Shown here in pieces: positions 26,470-35,908 of a stretch of DNA of 64,000 nucleotides (positions are counted from its first letter, which is position 1; each line of letters begins with the position of its first letter). The notes beneath the pieces are model-generated. The model was not told the origin of the DNA. It did not search any database and saw only the letters and a program-made list of their open reading frames with translations. Origin of the DNA: an uncultured Bacilli bacterium (GTDB lineage Bacteria > Bacillota_I > Bacilli_A > RF39 > UBA660); assembly GCA_949425635.1 (NCBI GenBank), contig CASPWD010000001.1, forward strand, positions 1 through 64,000, read 5' to 3'. The translations under genes and the position numbers were made by a program.

Positions 26470-27237
26470 TCAATATATTTTAGTGTTACATGTTCTGTTC
26501 AAAGGACAATTTAAACAAGATTTTTTATTGCAAAAACTATTGCCTACCTCCCATAAATATTTATCAACAATACTAGGACTTAAGCCGAGTTTTTTTCCAC
26601 ATTCAATCAAAGATGTTGATAATAAAGAAATCTCTTTCTCTGATAGCTTACTCTTACTAATAATTCCATTCAAATAACAAATCTCAATATCATGTCTATC
26701 TAAAGGAATTGCTCCTAAATCATCAATAAAACCACAAACTTTAGAATCATATATTAATCTTAGCAACAATCCTCCAGTCTTTTGTCCATAGCCTTTAATA
26801 TTTCTTATAAATATAGTTAGTTCATTAAAACTTTCAAATGATAAAATTTTATCTTTTAAATTGCTATACTTACTTAATTCTAAAGACAATTCAATCCATT
26901 TTTTTAAAGCTACATTAGGATATCTAGGATGAACATTTTCTTTTAAAATCATCAACAATTCTTCCGTATTATTAATATAATTATCAACAACATACTTAGG
27001 ATGAAATATATTAGGAAACAATTCATAAGTTAATATCAAATTTTGATGATATACTTTTGACCTCATACTATAATCTAGTAAACATGAATAGAAAATATAA
27101 TAAAACCATTCTTCTCCACCAAATAAAATACTTTTTGGATAGGCAACATTAGCTAAATTTTCTTCATTATCAAAAAAATCTTTTAACAATAAAAAACATT
27201 TACTGATATTTAAGTCATTAATTTTAAAATCTTTCAT
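26470..27237 (-). CDS. HhH DNA glycosylase-like protein with [4Fe-4S] cluster
   Basis: 255 aa. Helix-hairpin-helix IKGYGQKTGGLLLR (about 147-160), aspartate of the LDRH segment (Asp180) at the position of the catalytic VDTHV aspartate, and four cysteines at 236, 241, 244 and 250 in an endonuclease-III-like cluster loop. The N-terminal 100 residues are unlike EndoIII. It probably excises damaged bases; the usual Lys for beta-lyase chemistry is not evident, so it may be monofunctional. The ribosome site is weak. Transcribed alone. Confidence 0.65.
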   Translation of the reverse strand: MKDFKINDLNISKCFLLLKDFFDNEENLANVAYPKSILFGGEEWFYYIFYSCLLDYSMRSKVYHQNLILTYELFPNIFHPKYVVDNYINNTEELLMILKENVHPRYPNVALKKWIELSLELSKYSNLKDKILSFESFNELTIFIRNIKGYGQKTGGLLLRLIYDSKVCGFIDDLGAIPLDRHDIEICYLNGIISKSKLSEKEISLLSTSLIECGKKLGLSPSIVDKYLWEVGNSFCNKKSCLNCPLNRTCNTKIY

Positions 27238-27402
27238 AACATCACTACCAATACTATTTTACCATTTTTTACTTTCTATATAAACACTTGTTTACAATTA
27301 TTTTAGGAATAAAAATGTCAAAAAAGTGTTTGTTTTATTCAGATTATAGACTTCCATTTTACAGTTTGATAAACTTATTATAATAGAAGGTGATTAGTAA
27401 AC

Positions 27403-29280
27403 ATGAACGAATTAACAGCATTTTCTATACCAAGTTTTCAATGTCAAAATGTAGATCCTTATTATATTTTTGAACATATAGATGAATTCAATATAGAAAA
27501 AATATCTTTAGATTATACCTATTCTATTCCAGAATATAATGTTAAGTTCAATGATGAAGATCATCCTGTAACTTATACGAATAGTGTTATTGCCAAAAGA
27601 ACACTATCAATTAGTAAAGAGTATTACGAAAAACACAAAGATTTAATTGATAAATTAATAATCGAAATATGCAAAAAATCAAAATTGAGTGAAGTTTCAA
27701 TAACAAGCACAGCTTTAATAGACGAAAAGAAAATACAAGTAATATGTGGTAATAGCAATATACATGGGGTCACTTTAGGAAATCAAAAAGATATTTTTAC
27801 TTTAGATGTTAATACTTATTCTCAATTAAAAAGCGGAAATATAGAAGAGATTATAACTCAAAAAGTCTCTCCTGAATTAGAACACAATTTTGACCCAATT
27901 ATTTTCTTTAATAGATATAAGAAATTAGTTGGTAATGCTGATTATGATACTCTTTCTACAGCAAAAACATTAACAATTCAAGATAACTTAACACCTGAAG
28001 AATTAGATAATCTTAAATATTTAAATAGCAACGCTACAGTAAAAATAAATTACACGCAATCATCACATTTTATTAAAATAATCAACCACTTAAAAGAATT
28101 AAATCCTGAAAGAAATATTATAATCAATATAAAAACGAAGAACCATTTTAATGTAAATCTTTTCCGTCACATAAGAGAATTAAAAGATTCAAGAAATGTA
28201 AAAGTTTCTGTTCCTGGAGAACCTGCTCCTATTGATTTATTAACTTTCATAAAATACGAAAAAGAACTAATTAAAATGATAACTCCAGCCCTAAAATTAA
28301 GCCCATTTGAAAAATATCTATATGCATATAATATAGCTAAACAATTTAAAGACTATCAAGAAAATGAAGAAGACAAATCATCATCAAGAACTCTTTATCA
28401 AATATTAAACAACAACTATATGGTATGTGTTGGTTTTTCAAATTTACTTGGTGATTTATTAGATAAACTATTTATTGAAAATAATTATTATTCAGTTAGA
28501 GTAGAAACAGCTTATGATGGTATAAGACCTGATATTACAATTATTCCAAATGAACTAACAAATAGAAGAACAGGAGAAAAACGTGAAGTATTACCAAGTC
28601 CTAATGGACATGCACGAAGAGAAGTTCATATAGTAGATCCTAAATATAATATCGATGGATACTACATAGCTGATCCAACTTGGGATAACGAACTAGATCA
28701 TGACTCTTATACTTACGCATTAATGACACATGATGAAGTTATTGGTGCAAACAGATACATATATATGGATACAAAAAATGTTCATGAACTTTTCTTTGCA
28801 CATAACATAGAAGAATTTTATCAAAAATTAAATTTATTATTAGATAAAAATTCTGGCAAAGATTTAAATTTCTTTATTTCAGAAATGATAACTCTTTTAA
28901 AAACATTAGATGTAAATTTCTATAAATTACTAGTAGAGAAATATCAAGTAAACGCCAACAAAACAGTAAAACTTCCATTTGAAGTACAACAAGAAATATT
29001 AAGTGACATCGGAACACATATAATAAATAAAACAAATAATTTAGTAAATAGAGAACAATTCAAACAAGCAATAACAACAATATATAATTTAATTTATGAC
29101 CCATCTTATGTTGATATTGATTCAATAGTTGAAGAAACAATGCAATATAATGAAGAAAAATATAATAGAAGATTCCCAAAAAGATATCGTATAGATAAAG
29201 ATGGGAATACATCCATTGAACTTAATGAATTTAACAAATTCTCTTCAGCTGAACTTCCAGAGGCCAAAATATCTTTATAA
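27403..29280 (+). CDS. Cytosolic transglutaminase-like cysteine protein, 625 aa
   Basis: Residues about 300-430 resemble the transglutaminase/protease core: Cys342 in NYMVCVGFSNLLG, His409 in REVHIVDPKYN, Asp424 in YYIADPTWDN. The spacing His to Asp and the DPTWD ending match bacterial transglutaminase-like domains. The N-terminal 300 residues have no motif I recognise, and 150 more helical residues follow the core. There is no signal peptide or TM helix, unlike most bacterial members which are exported. AAGGTGATT lies upstream. Could be a peptidase, a cross-linking enzyme or an inactive scaffold. Confidence 0.6.
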   Translation: MNELTAFSIPSFQCQNVDPYYIFEHIDEFNIEKISLDYTYSIPEYNVKFNDEDHPVTYTNSVIAKRTLSISKEYYEKHKDLIDKLIIEICKKSKLSEVSITSTALIDEKKIQVICGNSNIHGVTLGNQKDIFTLDVNTYSQLKSGNIEEIITQKVSPELEHNFDPIIFFNRYKKLVGNADYDTLSTAKTLTIQDNLTPEELDNLKYLNSNATVKINYTQSSHFIKIINHLKELNPERNIIINIKTKNHFNVNLFRHIRELKDSRNVKVSVPGEPAPIDLLTFIKYEKELIKMITPALKLSPFEKYLYAYNIAKQFKDYQENEEDKSSSRTLYQILNNNYMVCVGFSNLLGDLLDKLFIENNYYSVRVETAYDGIRPDITIIPNELTNRRTGEKREVLPSPNGHARREVHIVDPKYNIDGYYIADPTWDNELDHDSYTYALMTHDEVIGANRYIYMDTKNVHELFFAHNIEEFYQKLNLLLDKNSGKDLNFFISEMITLLKTLDVNFYKLLVEKYQVNANKTVKLPFEVQQEILSDIGTHIINKTNNLVNREQFKQAITTIYNLIYDPSYVDIDSIVEETMQYNEEKYNRRFPKRYRIDKDGNTSIELNEFNKFSSAELPEAKISL

Positions 29281-29346
29281 TAATTAAAAATTATTTCTTG
29301 CATTTATTTTTAAATTGTATTATCCTTTTATAGAGGATGTGAAGAA

Positions 29347-29454
29347 GTGAGAGAATTAAAAATAACAAAAGTATCACATAACTACTCAAAATTTGTTAAT
29401 GGGGTATTATTTTCTCTTTTCGCTTCATCAAATATTTTATTTTTAACATTTTAG
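29347..29454 (+). CDS. Putative 35-aa leader peptide of the uraA-upp operon
   Basis: GTG start with AGAGGATGTGAA upstream, stop TAG at 29452-29454 at the foot of a terminator hairpin. The second half of the reading frame is T-rich on the coding strand (29405-29453), so its mRNA is uridine-rich. The layout resembles the pyrBI leader of enteric bacteria. The peptide has no known homology. A TATTAT at 29318-29323 may be the -10 of this leader. Confidence 0.45.
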   Translation: MRELKITKVSHNYSKFVNGVLFSLFASSNILFLTF

Positions 29455-29483
29455 AAGGTTACCTATTGGTACCTTCTTTTATT
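29453..29483 (+). terminator. Attenuator terminator before uraA
   Basis: Ten-pair stem (29453-29463 with 29468-29477, one bulged T), four-base loop and T run. It starts at the stop codon of the leader peptide and lies 57 bases before uraA. No PyrR-binding consensus seen. Confidence 0.7.
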
Positions 29484-29539
29484 ATGTAAAAAATTAAAGT
29501 TTGAAAGTTCGCATCTAAAAGTAAGAAGGAGGATAAAAA

Positions 29540-31006
29540 ATGAAAAACAAAAAGATGACATTAGATGTCAACGAAAAACCACCATTAGCTAAATGGTTAA
29601 TATTAGCTATTCAACATGTTTTTGCAATGTTTGGAGCAACTATATTGGTTCCTATTCTAGTGAATACAGCGGCAGGTGAAACAGTTTTGACAATTCCCGT
29701 TGCTTTAGTAACTTCTGGTATTGGAACTCTTATTTACATATTATGTACTAAAGGCAAATCACCCGTTTATTTAGGAAGTTCATTCGCCTTTATCGCACCT
29801 ATTGCTGCTGCCTACAGTAAAGGCGGAATATCAGGTGCTATGACTGGAATTATGGTTGTAGGTCTTATATACATCATTGTTTCATTCATTATTAAATTAA
29901 TCGGTAAAAATTGGATAAATAAACTACTACCACCTGTCATTATTGGTCCCATGATTATGATAATAGGATTAGGCTTAGCTCCAAGTGCCATTTCAAGTAT
30001 GGGTCTTGCGGCTGGTACTACTATTGAATGGAAAGTAGTTTTAGTAGCAGTTACTGCTTTCCTAGTTACAGCAATTGTAATGACCATGGCCAAAGGATTC
30101 TTAAAAGTAATTCCTTTCTTAATCGGAATCATTTCTGGATACATAATGGCTGTAATATTAGGTATGGTTGATTTCACAGCTGTTACAGAAGCAAGTTTCT
30201 TCAGTGTACCAAACTTTATAATTCCTTTTGTAGATTATAAACTTAACTTTGTAGCTATTTTAACCATTGCCCCAATAGCTTTAGTAACAATGTGTGAACA
30301 TATTGGCGATCACATTTCATTAAGCAATATCATAGATAAAGATTTAACAAAGGATCCTGGACTAGACAAAACCATGTTAGGTGATGGTGTAGCTACATTT
30401 GTAGCTGGACTTCTTGGTGGACCTGCTAATACTACATATGGGGAAAACACTTCAGTAGTTGGTCTTACGAAAGTAGCATCTGTTTGGGTTATTGGCCTTG
30501 CTGCAATTATTGCTATAATTATTGGTTTCTTAGGTAAATTTACTGCCTTAATATCAACCATTCCTAACGAAGTTCTAGGAGGAGTATCCCTTTTACTATA
30601 CGGCTTCATCGCTGTAAATGGTCTAAAAGTATTAATAAAAAATCAAGTAAACTTCGAAAAAGCTAAGAATGTTATTGTAGCTTCAAGTATGTTAGTTTTA
30701 GGCCTTGGTGGAGCTGCCATATCACTATCTACAGGTGACTTAGAAATATCTTTTAGTGGAATGAGTTTAGCTGCTATTGTAGGTATCATTTTAAATTTAA
30801 TTATTCCTGAAGAAAAAGATGAAATTGAAATAAAAAAAGAAGAAAAAATAGAAAAATCAAATATTGAAATAAATCAAGAACTAGTTCGTCTAAAAGACAA
30901 TATAAAAGAAGAATTAACAATTGAACTAAAAGAAGATATCATTAATGCTATTAAAGAAGAATTAAATAAAAAATCAAAAAAAGCTAAAAATATTAAGGAG
31001 AAGTAA
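29540..31006 (+). CDS. uraA: Uracil permease (NCS2 family)
   Basis: 488 aa with about 12-14 hydrophobic helices. Family features include LAIQHVFAMFGATILVPIL near the start, the VTMCEHIGDH segment (about 250-260) with the substrate-contacting Glu, and PANTTYGENTSVVGLTKV (about 295-312). It imports uracil with protons; Upp, encoded next, turns it into UMP. The last 75 residues are a charged coiled-coil tail, not usual in UraA. Strong AGGAGG site. The operon is preceded by a leader peptide and terminator. Confidence 0.95.
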   Translation: MKNKKMTLDVNEKPPLAKWLILAIQHVFAMFGATILVPILVNTAAGETVLTIPVALVTSGIGTLIYILCTKGKSPVYLGSSFAFIAPIAAAYSKGGISGAMTGIMVVGLIYIIVSFIIKLIGKNWINKLLPPVIIGPMIMIIGLGLAPSAISSMGLAAGTTIEWKVVLVAVTAFLVTAIVMTMAKGFLKVIPFLIGIISGYIMAVILGMVDFTAVTEASFFSVPNFIIPFVDYKLNFVAILTIAPIALVTMCEHIGDHISLSNIIDKDLTKDPGLDKTMLGDGVATFVAGLLGGPANTTYGENTSVVGLTKVASVWVIGLAAIIAIIIGFLGKFTALISTIPNEVLGGVSLLLYGFIAVNGLKVLIKNQVNFEKAKNVIVASSMLVLGLGGAAISLSTGDLEISFSGMSLAAIVGIILNLIIPEEKDEIEIKKEEKIEKSNIEINQELVRLKDNIKEELTIELKEDIINAIKEELNKKSKKAKNIKEK

Positions 31007-31633
31007 ATGAAAGCAATACAACTTAATCATCCATTAATAGAACACAAACTATCAATTTTAAGAGATAAAGATACTGGAACTAAAGAATTTAGAGAACTCA
31101 TAAAAGAAATATCTATGTTTCTCTGTTACGAGTCAATGAAGGATATTGAACTTGATGAGATAGAAATAGAAACTCCTATAACAAAAATGAAAACAGGTAG
31201 ACTAAATGAAGATAAATATGCGTTCGTTCCTATACTAAGAGCTGGCATGGGAATGTTAGATGGCGTAATTAGTGTTATACCTAATGCTAAAATAGGTCAT
31301 ATTGGTATGTATAGAGATGAAGAAACTTTTCAACCTGTAAATTACTTTTTTAAAGTTCCGAAAGATATAGAGAAAAGAGAAGTTATAATCCTTGATCCTA
31401 TGCTTGCAACAGGTGGCTCCGCAATCGATGCTATCAATCTTCTTAAAAGTAAAGGTGTAACAAAGATGAAATTCTTATGTATAATCGCTGCTCCAGAAGG
31501 AATTGAAAAAGTAGAAGAAAAACATCCTGATATTCAAATTTATTGTGGATGCATAGATGAATATTTAAATGAGAATAAATATATCGTACCTGGTCTTGGT
31601 GATGCTGGAGATAGAATATTTGGAACAAAATAA
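31007..31633 (+). CDS. upp: Uracil phosphoribosyltransferase
   Basis: 208 aa, full family length. PRPP loop [14 protein letters not shown] (about 124-137), [14 protein letters not shown], and the C-terminal [16 protein letters not shown] identify it. Converts uracil and PRPP to UMP. It starts on the base after the uraA stop and uses AAGGAG inside uraA. Terminator follows immediately. Confidence 0.97.
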   Translation: MKAIQLNHPLIEHKLSILRDKDTGTKEFRELIKEISMFLCYESMKDIELDEIEIETPITKMKTGRLNEDKYAFVPILRAGMGMLDGVISVIPNAKIGHIGMYRDEETFQPVNYFFKVPKDIEKREVIILDPMLATGGSAIDAINLLKSKGVTKMKFLCIIAAPEGIEKVEEKHPDIQIYCGCIDEYLNENKYIVPGLGDAGDRIFGTK

Positions 31634-31657
31634 AAATGGCAAATCTGCCATTTTTTT
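31633..31657 (+). terminator. Terminator shared by upp and the convergent lipoprotein gene
   Basis: AAAATGGCA/TGCCATTTT stem with a four-base loop and T tract; symmetric enough to act in both directions. Confidence 0.85.
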
Positions 31658-32279
31658 ATACATTTTTTAGCTCTTCTAATTTATTATGAACATCTTCATT
31701 TGATACATTATCGTTTAATGATACTGATATTTTTTTATCTTGGTATTTTACATCTACAGAAACAGAAAATATTTCTTTTTCTTCTTTTACTTCTAATAAT
31801 TCATTATATAATTCTGACATATCATTTAAATCAATTAATTCTATTATTGGAGTATTATACTCTAATGTGCAAACTTTATTAACATATCTAGACTTTGATT
31901 CAAAATTTAAAACAAACTTATTACTATTATCAAAATGATTTTTAAACAAAACTTCTGTATAAACTTCTTGATAATTATCTTGAACATTATATTCACTAAC
32001 TCCTACAACACTAGAATCCCAATATGCACAAGTATCAAAAACAATATTTTCATCATCCTTTAACTTATACTTCAATATAGTAGTTACATTATCAGTATCG
32101 TCTGTCTTTTCTTCTTCGTTTATTAATTCTATTTCCTTTTGCTTGCTACTTTTATAGATATCTTTTACACATTTATCTGGATTTTCAGCACACTTTAAGT
32201 CTTCATCACTCGCACCACATCCTGTTAATCCTCCACAAGTAATTAACAATGTCATAGCTATTAAAATTTTCTTTTTCAT
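31656..32279 (-). CDS. Lipoprotein of unknown function, 207 aa
   Basis: Signal peptide MKKKILIAMTLLITCGG with lipobox LTGC (Cys at about 21). The mature domain is acidic, ending in a helix with coiled-coil character. No family recognised. It lies 16 bases after the 578-aa gene and is probably the last gene of an operon with asnB and the LtaS-like gene. It looks like a cell-surface protein of single occurrence. Confidence 0.7.
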   Translation of the reverse strand: MKKKILIAMTLLITCGGLTGCGASDEDLKCAENPDKCVKDIYKSSKQKEIELINEEEKTDDTDNVTTILKYKLKDDENIVFDTCAYWDSSVVGVSEYNVQDNYQEVYTEVLFKNHFDNSNKFVLNFESKSRYVNKVCTLEYNTPIIELIDLNDMSELYNELLEVKEEKEIFSVSVDVKYQDKKISVSLNDNVSNEDVHNKLEELKNV

Positions 32280-32295
32280 AATTCACTCCACCCTT

Positions 32296-34032
32296 TTACT
32301 TAACTTTTCCTTTCTCTACTTCCTCAACGTTTTCTTCCGCTTGGAACATTGCTTCATAAGATTGTTTTAACTTCTTAATATTAAATACAACCATTTTTAT
32401 ATTATTTTTAACTGCATATTCTCGAGCACTATCTAACGTTTCTTTATCCTTTGCTTCATCGTAACCATTTATTACAGCAAAAACATAAGAAGCATCAGTT
32501 GTAATTCCATTATTATCTCTATACATAACTATTTCTGTTCTAGAAAATTTACTTAATTCTTCTAACGGAGCCGAAAAAGCCATAAATCTATATTCTGGAG
32601 AAACTTCCAAATTATCTACACCCATATTAGTAGTTTGATAAGAACTAGATGAAATTATAATATTTTCTGGACGAATCCCATTTTTATCAAACCCAACTCC
32701 TACGCAATTAGATAAATGCATTAATATTTCTGGGCTAAATAAACTTAAAGAAATTTGATTAGTAGTATCGCTAGTATATAAACGTAAACCAGACGAATCT
32801 GAATACAATGTTTTTTTATCTAAGGATTTACTAGTTATAACAGGATTCAAAAGTACATTAATCGCATAATCTATTTTCGATTGATATTCTTCCATTTCAG
32901 TTGGAGTTAACTCTTCTTGTCCAGTAACTTTTACACCCCTAGCAGCAATTATTTCCTTTTTTAACTCGTCACGATAAGAATCCAACATAACCATCGGATT
33001 TCGTATAAATATATGCAACAATGCTGGATTAAGCATTGAAAAATCACTAACTTCTAAAGAGTTCGCTGGTGAAAAAGCACTATCAACTATTTCTTTTCTA
33101 AATTGACTTTCATAATACTCAAAACACTCATCTATCAATCTTGCTCTTACCTTAATATCACTTTCTTCGCATATTAATCTTATCTTATCTAAAAATATTT
33201 CTTTTTTCTCATCATTTAAAGAAGATATTCTTTTTTCTAATAAATCTAATTGTTCTAAACGATATTGTTGATCATTAGTTATACTTCTTTGTTCTTCAAA
33301 GATTCTCATTCTTTCTTCTATACTTGGTATATCTTTTCTGTATCGCAATAAAGTTATATATTTATCAAAATATCCATATTGAATTTCAAACTTTACAAAA
33401 GCAATATTATTTAAAATAAAATCCTTATCATACAATGAACCTATTTCGGAGATAATTGTTGATAATACTTTTTTTGCCTCAATTTCATCAAAACTTTGAG
33501 CTTCCTTAAATAATAAATCAACAGCTACAGCAAAATTTTTATCATCAAATTCTTCAGTAAAATCTGTAACCAAAGCATCACAAGAACCATCAACAACTCT
33601 TGAAGAACTAGAAACTCTATGTTTAATATCTTTATGATTATTAATATATTCAATAATTACATCTTTATATAACTCTAATATTAATTTCAATTCTTCCTTA
33701 CTAAAATCATTCTTTATGAAATTTTTAGCCATATCTAATGGAATAAATTCTTTATGACCATCATACAACTCCAATGAACCGCCAGTAATATACGTCAAAA
33801 AAACGGATGAACGTGCACATATCTTTTCTAAATTATTCTTAATACTAAGTTTAAAATCCTCAAATGATTTAGCACTATTTAAAAGCTTTATAACTTCATT
33901 TTGATTTTGATAAACCAATAACTCAATAAAACTTTTAGTAATCCCTTTTCCCTTATTTCTTGCATATAAATAATCTATTGTAAGTATTTGCTTCTTATCT
34001 TTAAAAAAGTCATGTACATTCTTTTTCGCCAT
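32296..34032 (-). CDS. Hypothetical cytosolic protein, 578 aa
   Basis: Soluble, mostly helical, with a long charged middle (about 230-330) that could form coiled coil and a mixed C-terminal domain with many Ser/Thr. No catalytic motif recognised and no membrane segment. ATG at 34032 is preferred because TAGGTGA lies seven bases upstream; a GTG nine bases earlier is inside that site. It sits between asnB and a lipoprotein gene in the same direction. Confidence 0.65.
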   Translation of the reverse strand: MAKKNVHDFFKDKKQILTIDYLYARNKGKGITKSFIELLVYQNQNEVIKLLNSAKSFEDFKLSIKNNLEKICARSSVFLTYITGGSLELYDGHKEFIPLDMAKNFIKNDFSKEELKLILELYKDVIIEYINNHKDIKHRVSSSSRVVDGSCDALVTDFTEEFDDKNFAVAVDLLFKEAQSFDEIEAKKVLSTIISEIGSLYDKDFILNNIAFVKFEIQYGYFDKYITLLRYRKDIPSIEERMRIFEEQRSITNDQQYRLEQLDLLEKRISSLNDEKKEIFLDKIRLICEESDIKVRARLIDECFEYYESQFRKEIVDSAFSPANSLEVSDFSMLNPALLHIFIRNPMVMLDSYRDELKKEIIAARGVKVTGQEELTPTEMEEYQSKIDYAINVLLNPVITSKSLDKKTLYSDSSGLRLYTSDTTNQISLSLFSPEILMHLSNCVGVGFDKNGIRPENIIISSSSYQTTNMGVDNLEVSPEYRFMAFSAPLEELSKFSRTEIVMYRDNNGITTDASYVFAVINGYDEAKDKETLDSAREYAVKNNIKMVVFNIKKLKQSYEAMFQAEENVEEVEKGKVK

Positions 34033-34076
34033 ATATTTCACCTACTTTAATAATAGCATAAAAAAGAAACCTATCT

Positions 34077-35900
34077 CTAGGCCTCTTTAAAAAATTGTTC
34101 ATACCATACAATAAAAGTGTAAATAGTCCATACCTTTTTATAGCAATCTTTCTTACCACTCTTATGTGCTTCTAATAATTTCATAATTCTTTTTTGATCA
34201 AAAAACTTTTCTGCTATATCAGATTCAAATTTAATCTTTATATCATTATATAAGTCATCTTCTCTAATCCATTCTCGAAGTGGAACAGGGAAACCTAACT
34301 TTTTCTTCTTATAAGATTCATTAGGAATAACTTTCTTAGCGGCCATTCTTAACGCTGGCTTTGTTGTTTCTTTATTTATTTTAGCACTTACTGGTAACTT
34401 TCTAGCTATTTCATATACTTCTTTATCTAAGAAAGGAGTTCTTGCTTCTAAACCAAACATCATCGTATTTCTATCAACTGCATGTAGAAAATCTCTAACT
34501 AACCAGAAATAAAAATCTATTGCTTGTCTTTTTACCATATTTGAATCATTTTTATAATCTTCATAAAAAGGAGCAACTATATCTCTAGTATGTATTTGAT
34601 TCTTACACTTAACAATTTTCATTGCTTCTTCGTCTCTAAATATTCTACCTAGTCCAATATTATAATCTTCTAGTTTTCTTCCTCTTCTATAAATAAAGTT
34701 AAAGCCTCTTGCTTCTGGAATAAGTCCAGCAACTGCTGAAGCTGCTCTTCTTATAGGATAAGGTATCTTCATATACCATGCTTGATCTATTTCTTCTTTA
34801 TAAGTATTATATCCACCAAATAGCTCATCCGCTCCTTCACCAGACATAACTACTTTTACATCTTCTGAAGCAATTTGTGCAACAAAATATAATGCTATTG
34901 CTGATGGATCAGCTAAAGGTTCATCCATATGATACATAATTTTAGGAAATGCTTCCACGTATTCTTCTTTAGTAATCTTTTTATGTTTGTTTGTAATACC
35001 TAACTTATCCGCTAAATCCTTAGCATAAGATATTTCGTCGTATTTTGGGTTATCATATCCTACAGTATAAGTCTTGTCAGGCTTGCTTACAGATACCAAA
35101 TAAGATGAATCAATTCCACTAGATAAGAAAGAACCAACTTCAACATCAGCTATTTCATGATGTTTTACAGAATCAACCATAGCCTCATTAATTTTTTCTG
35201 CATAGTCTTCAATATTTCCTTCAGTTTCTTCAAATTCTAACTTAAAAAATTGCTCTATAGCCTTCTCACCATCTTTAAATACCATTTGATATCCAGGTTC
35301 CAACCTATAGACTCCTTTAAAAAATGTCTCTTCAGTTGGTGTTGAATTAAAGCATAAATAAGCTGATAATATCTCATCGTTAAATTCTTTTTTAAACTCA
35401 GGATGGTCTAAGAAAGCCTTAATTTCTGATGCAAACAATAAAGTTCCATTATTTTCATAATAATATAAAGGTTTAATTCCCCAACCATCTCTTGCCATAT
35501 ATAATTCTTGCTTTTTCATATCCCAAATAGCAAAAGCGAACATACCACGAAGACGTTTAGTTAATTCATGTCCCCATTCTTCATAGCCATGAACTAATAC
35601 TTCTGTATCAGTTGAAGTATAAAACTTATGACCACTCTTCTTTAATTCTTCTCTTAATTCAACATAATTATATATCTCACCATTAAAAACAATTGCAATT
35701 GATTTATCCTCATTATAAATAGGTTGATCACCTGTAGACAAATCTATTATAGATAATCTCCTATGACCTAATGCACATTTATTATCTAGAAAAAATCCTT
35801 CTGAATCTGGTCCACGATGCTCTATTCTATCAGTCATCGCCTTTAATAATTTTTTAGTTGGTTTCTTACCACCACTTACATAACCTGCAATACCACACAT
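34077..35900 (-). CDS. asnB: Asparagine synthase, glutamine-hydrolysing
   Basis: 607 aa. Cys2 nucleophile in MCGIAGYV, class II glutaminase motifs (RHRGPDSEG-like IEHRGPDSEG, FNGEIYNY), PP-loop SSGIDSSYLVS (about 262-272) and MSGEGADELFGGY complete the ATP pyrophosphatase domain. Converts aspartate to asparagine using glutamine. Ribosome site TAGGTGAT. The LtaS-like gene ends only 8 bases upstream. Confidence 0.95.
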   Translation of the reverse strand: MCGIAGYVSGGKKPTKKLLKAMTDRIEHRGPDSEGFFLDNKCALGHRRLSIIDLSTGDQPIYNEDKSIAIVFNGEIYNYVELREELKKSGHKFYTSTDTEVLVHGYEEWGHELTKRLRGMFAFAIWDMKKQELYMARDGWGIKPLYYYENNGTLLFASEIKAFLDHPEFKKEFNDEILSAYLCFNSTPTEETFFKGVYRLEPGYQMVFKDGEKAIEQFFKLEFEETEGNIEDYAEKINEAMVDSVKHHEIADVEVGSFLSSGIDSSYLVSVSKPDKTYTVGYDNPKYDEISYAKDLADKLGITNKHKKITKEEYVEAFPKIMYHMDEPLADPSAIALYFVAQIASEDVKVVMSGEGADELFGGYNTYKEEIDQAWYMKIPYPIRRAASAVAGLIPEARGFNFIYRRGRKLEDYNIGLGRIFRDEEAMKIVKCKNQIHTRDIVAPFYEDYKNDSNMVKRQAIDFYFWLVRDFLHAVDRNTMMFGLEARTPFLDKEVYEIARKLPVSAKINKETTKPALRMAAKKVIPNESYKKKKLGFPVPLREWIREDDLYNDIKIKFESDIAEKFFDQKRIMKLLEAHKSGKKDCYKKVWTIYTFIVWYEQFFKEA

Positions 35901-35908
35901 ATTATCAC

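Noticed and set aside
29812-30609. Minus-strand frames inside uraA
   Set aside because: Complementary shadows of a well-conserved permease; Pro-rich and without starts supported by ribosome sites.
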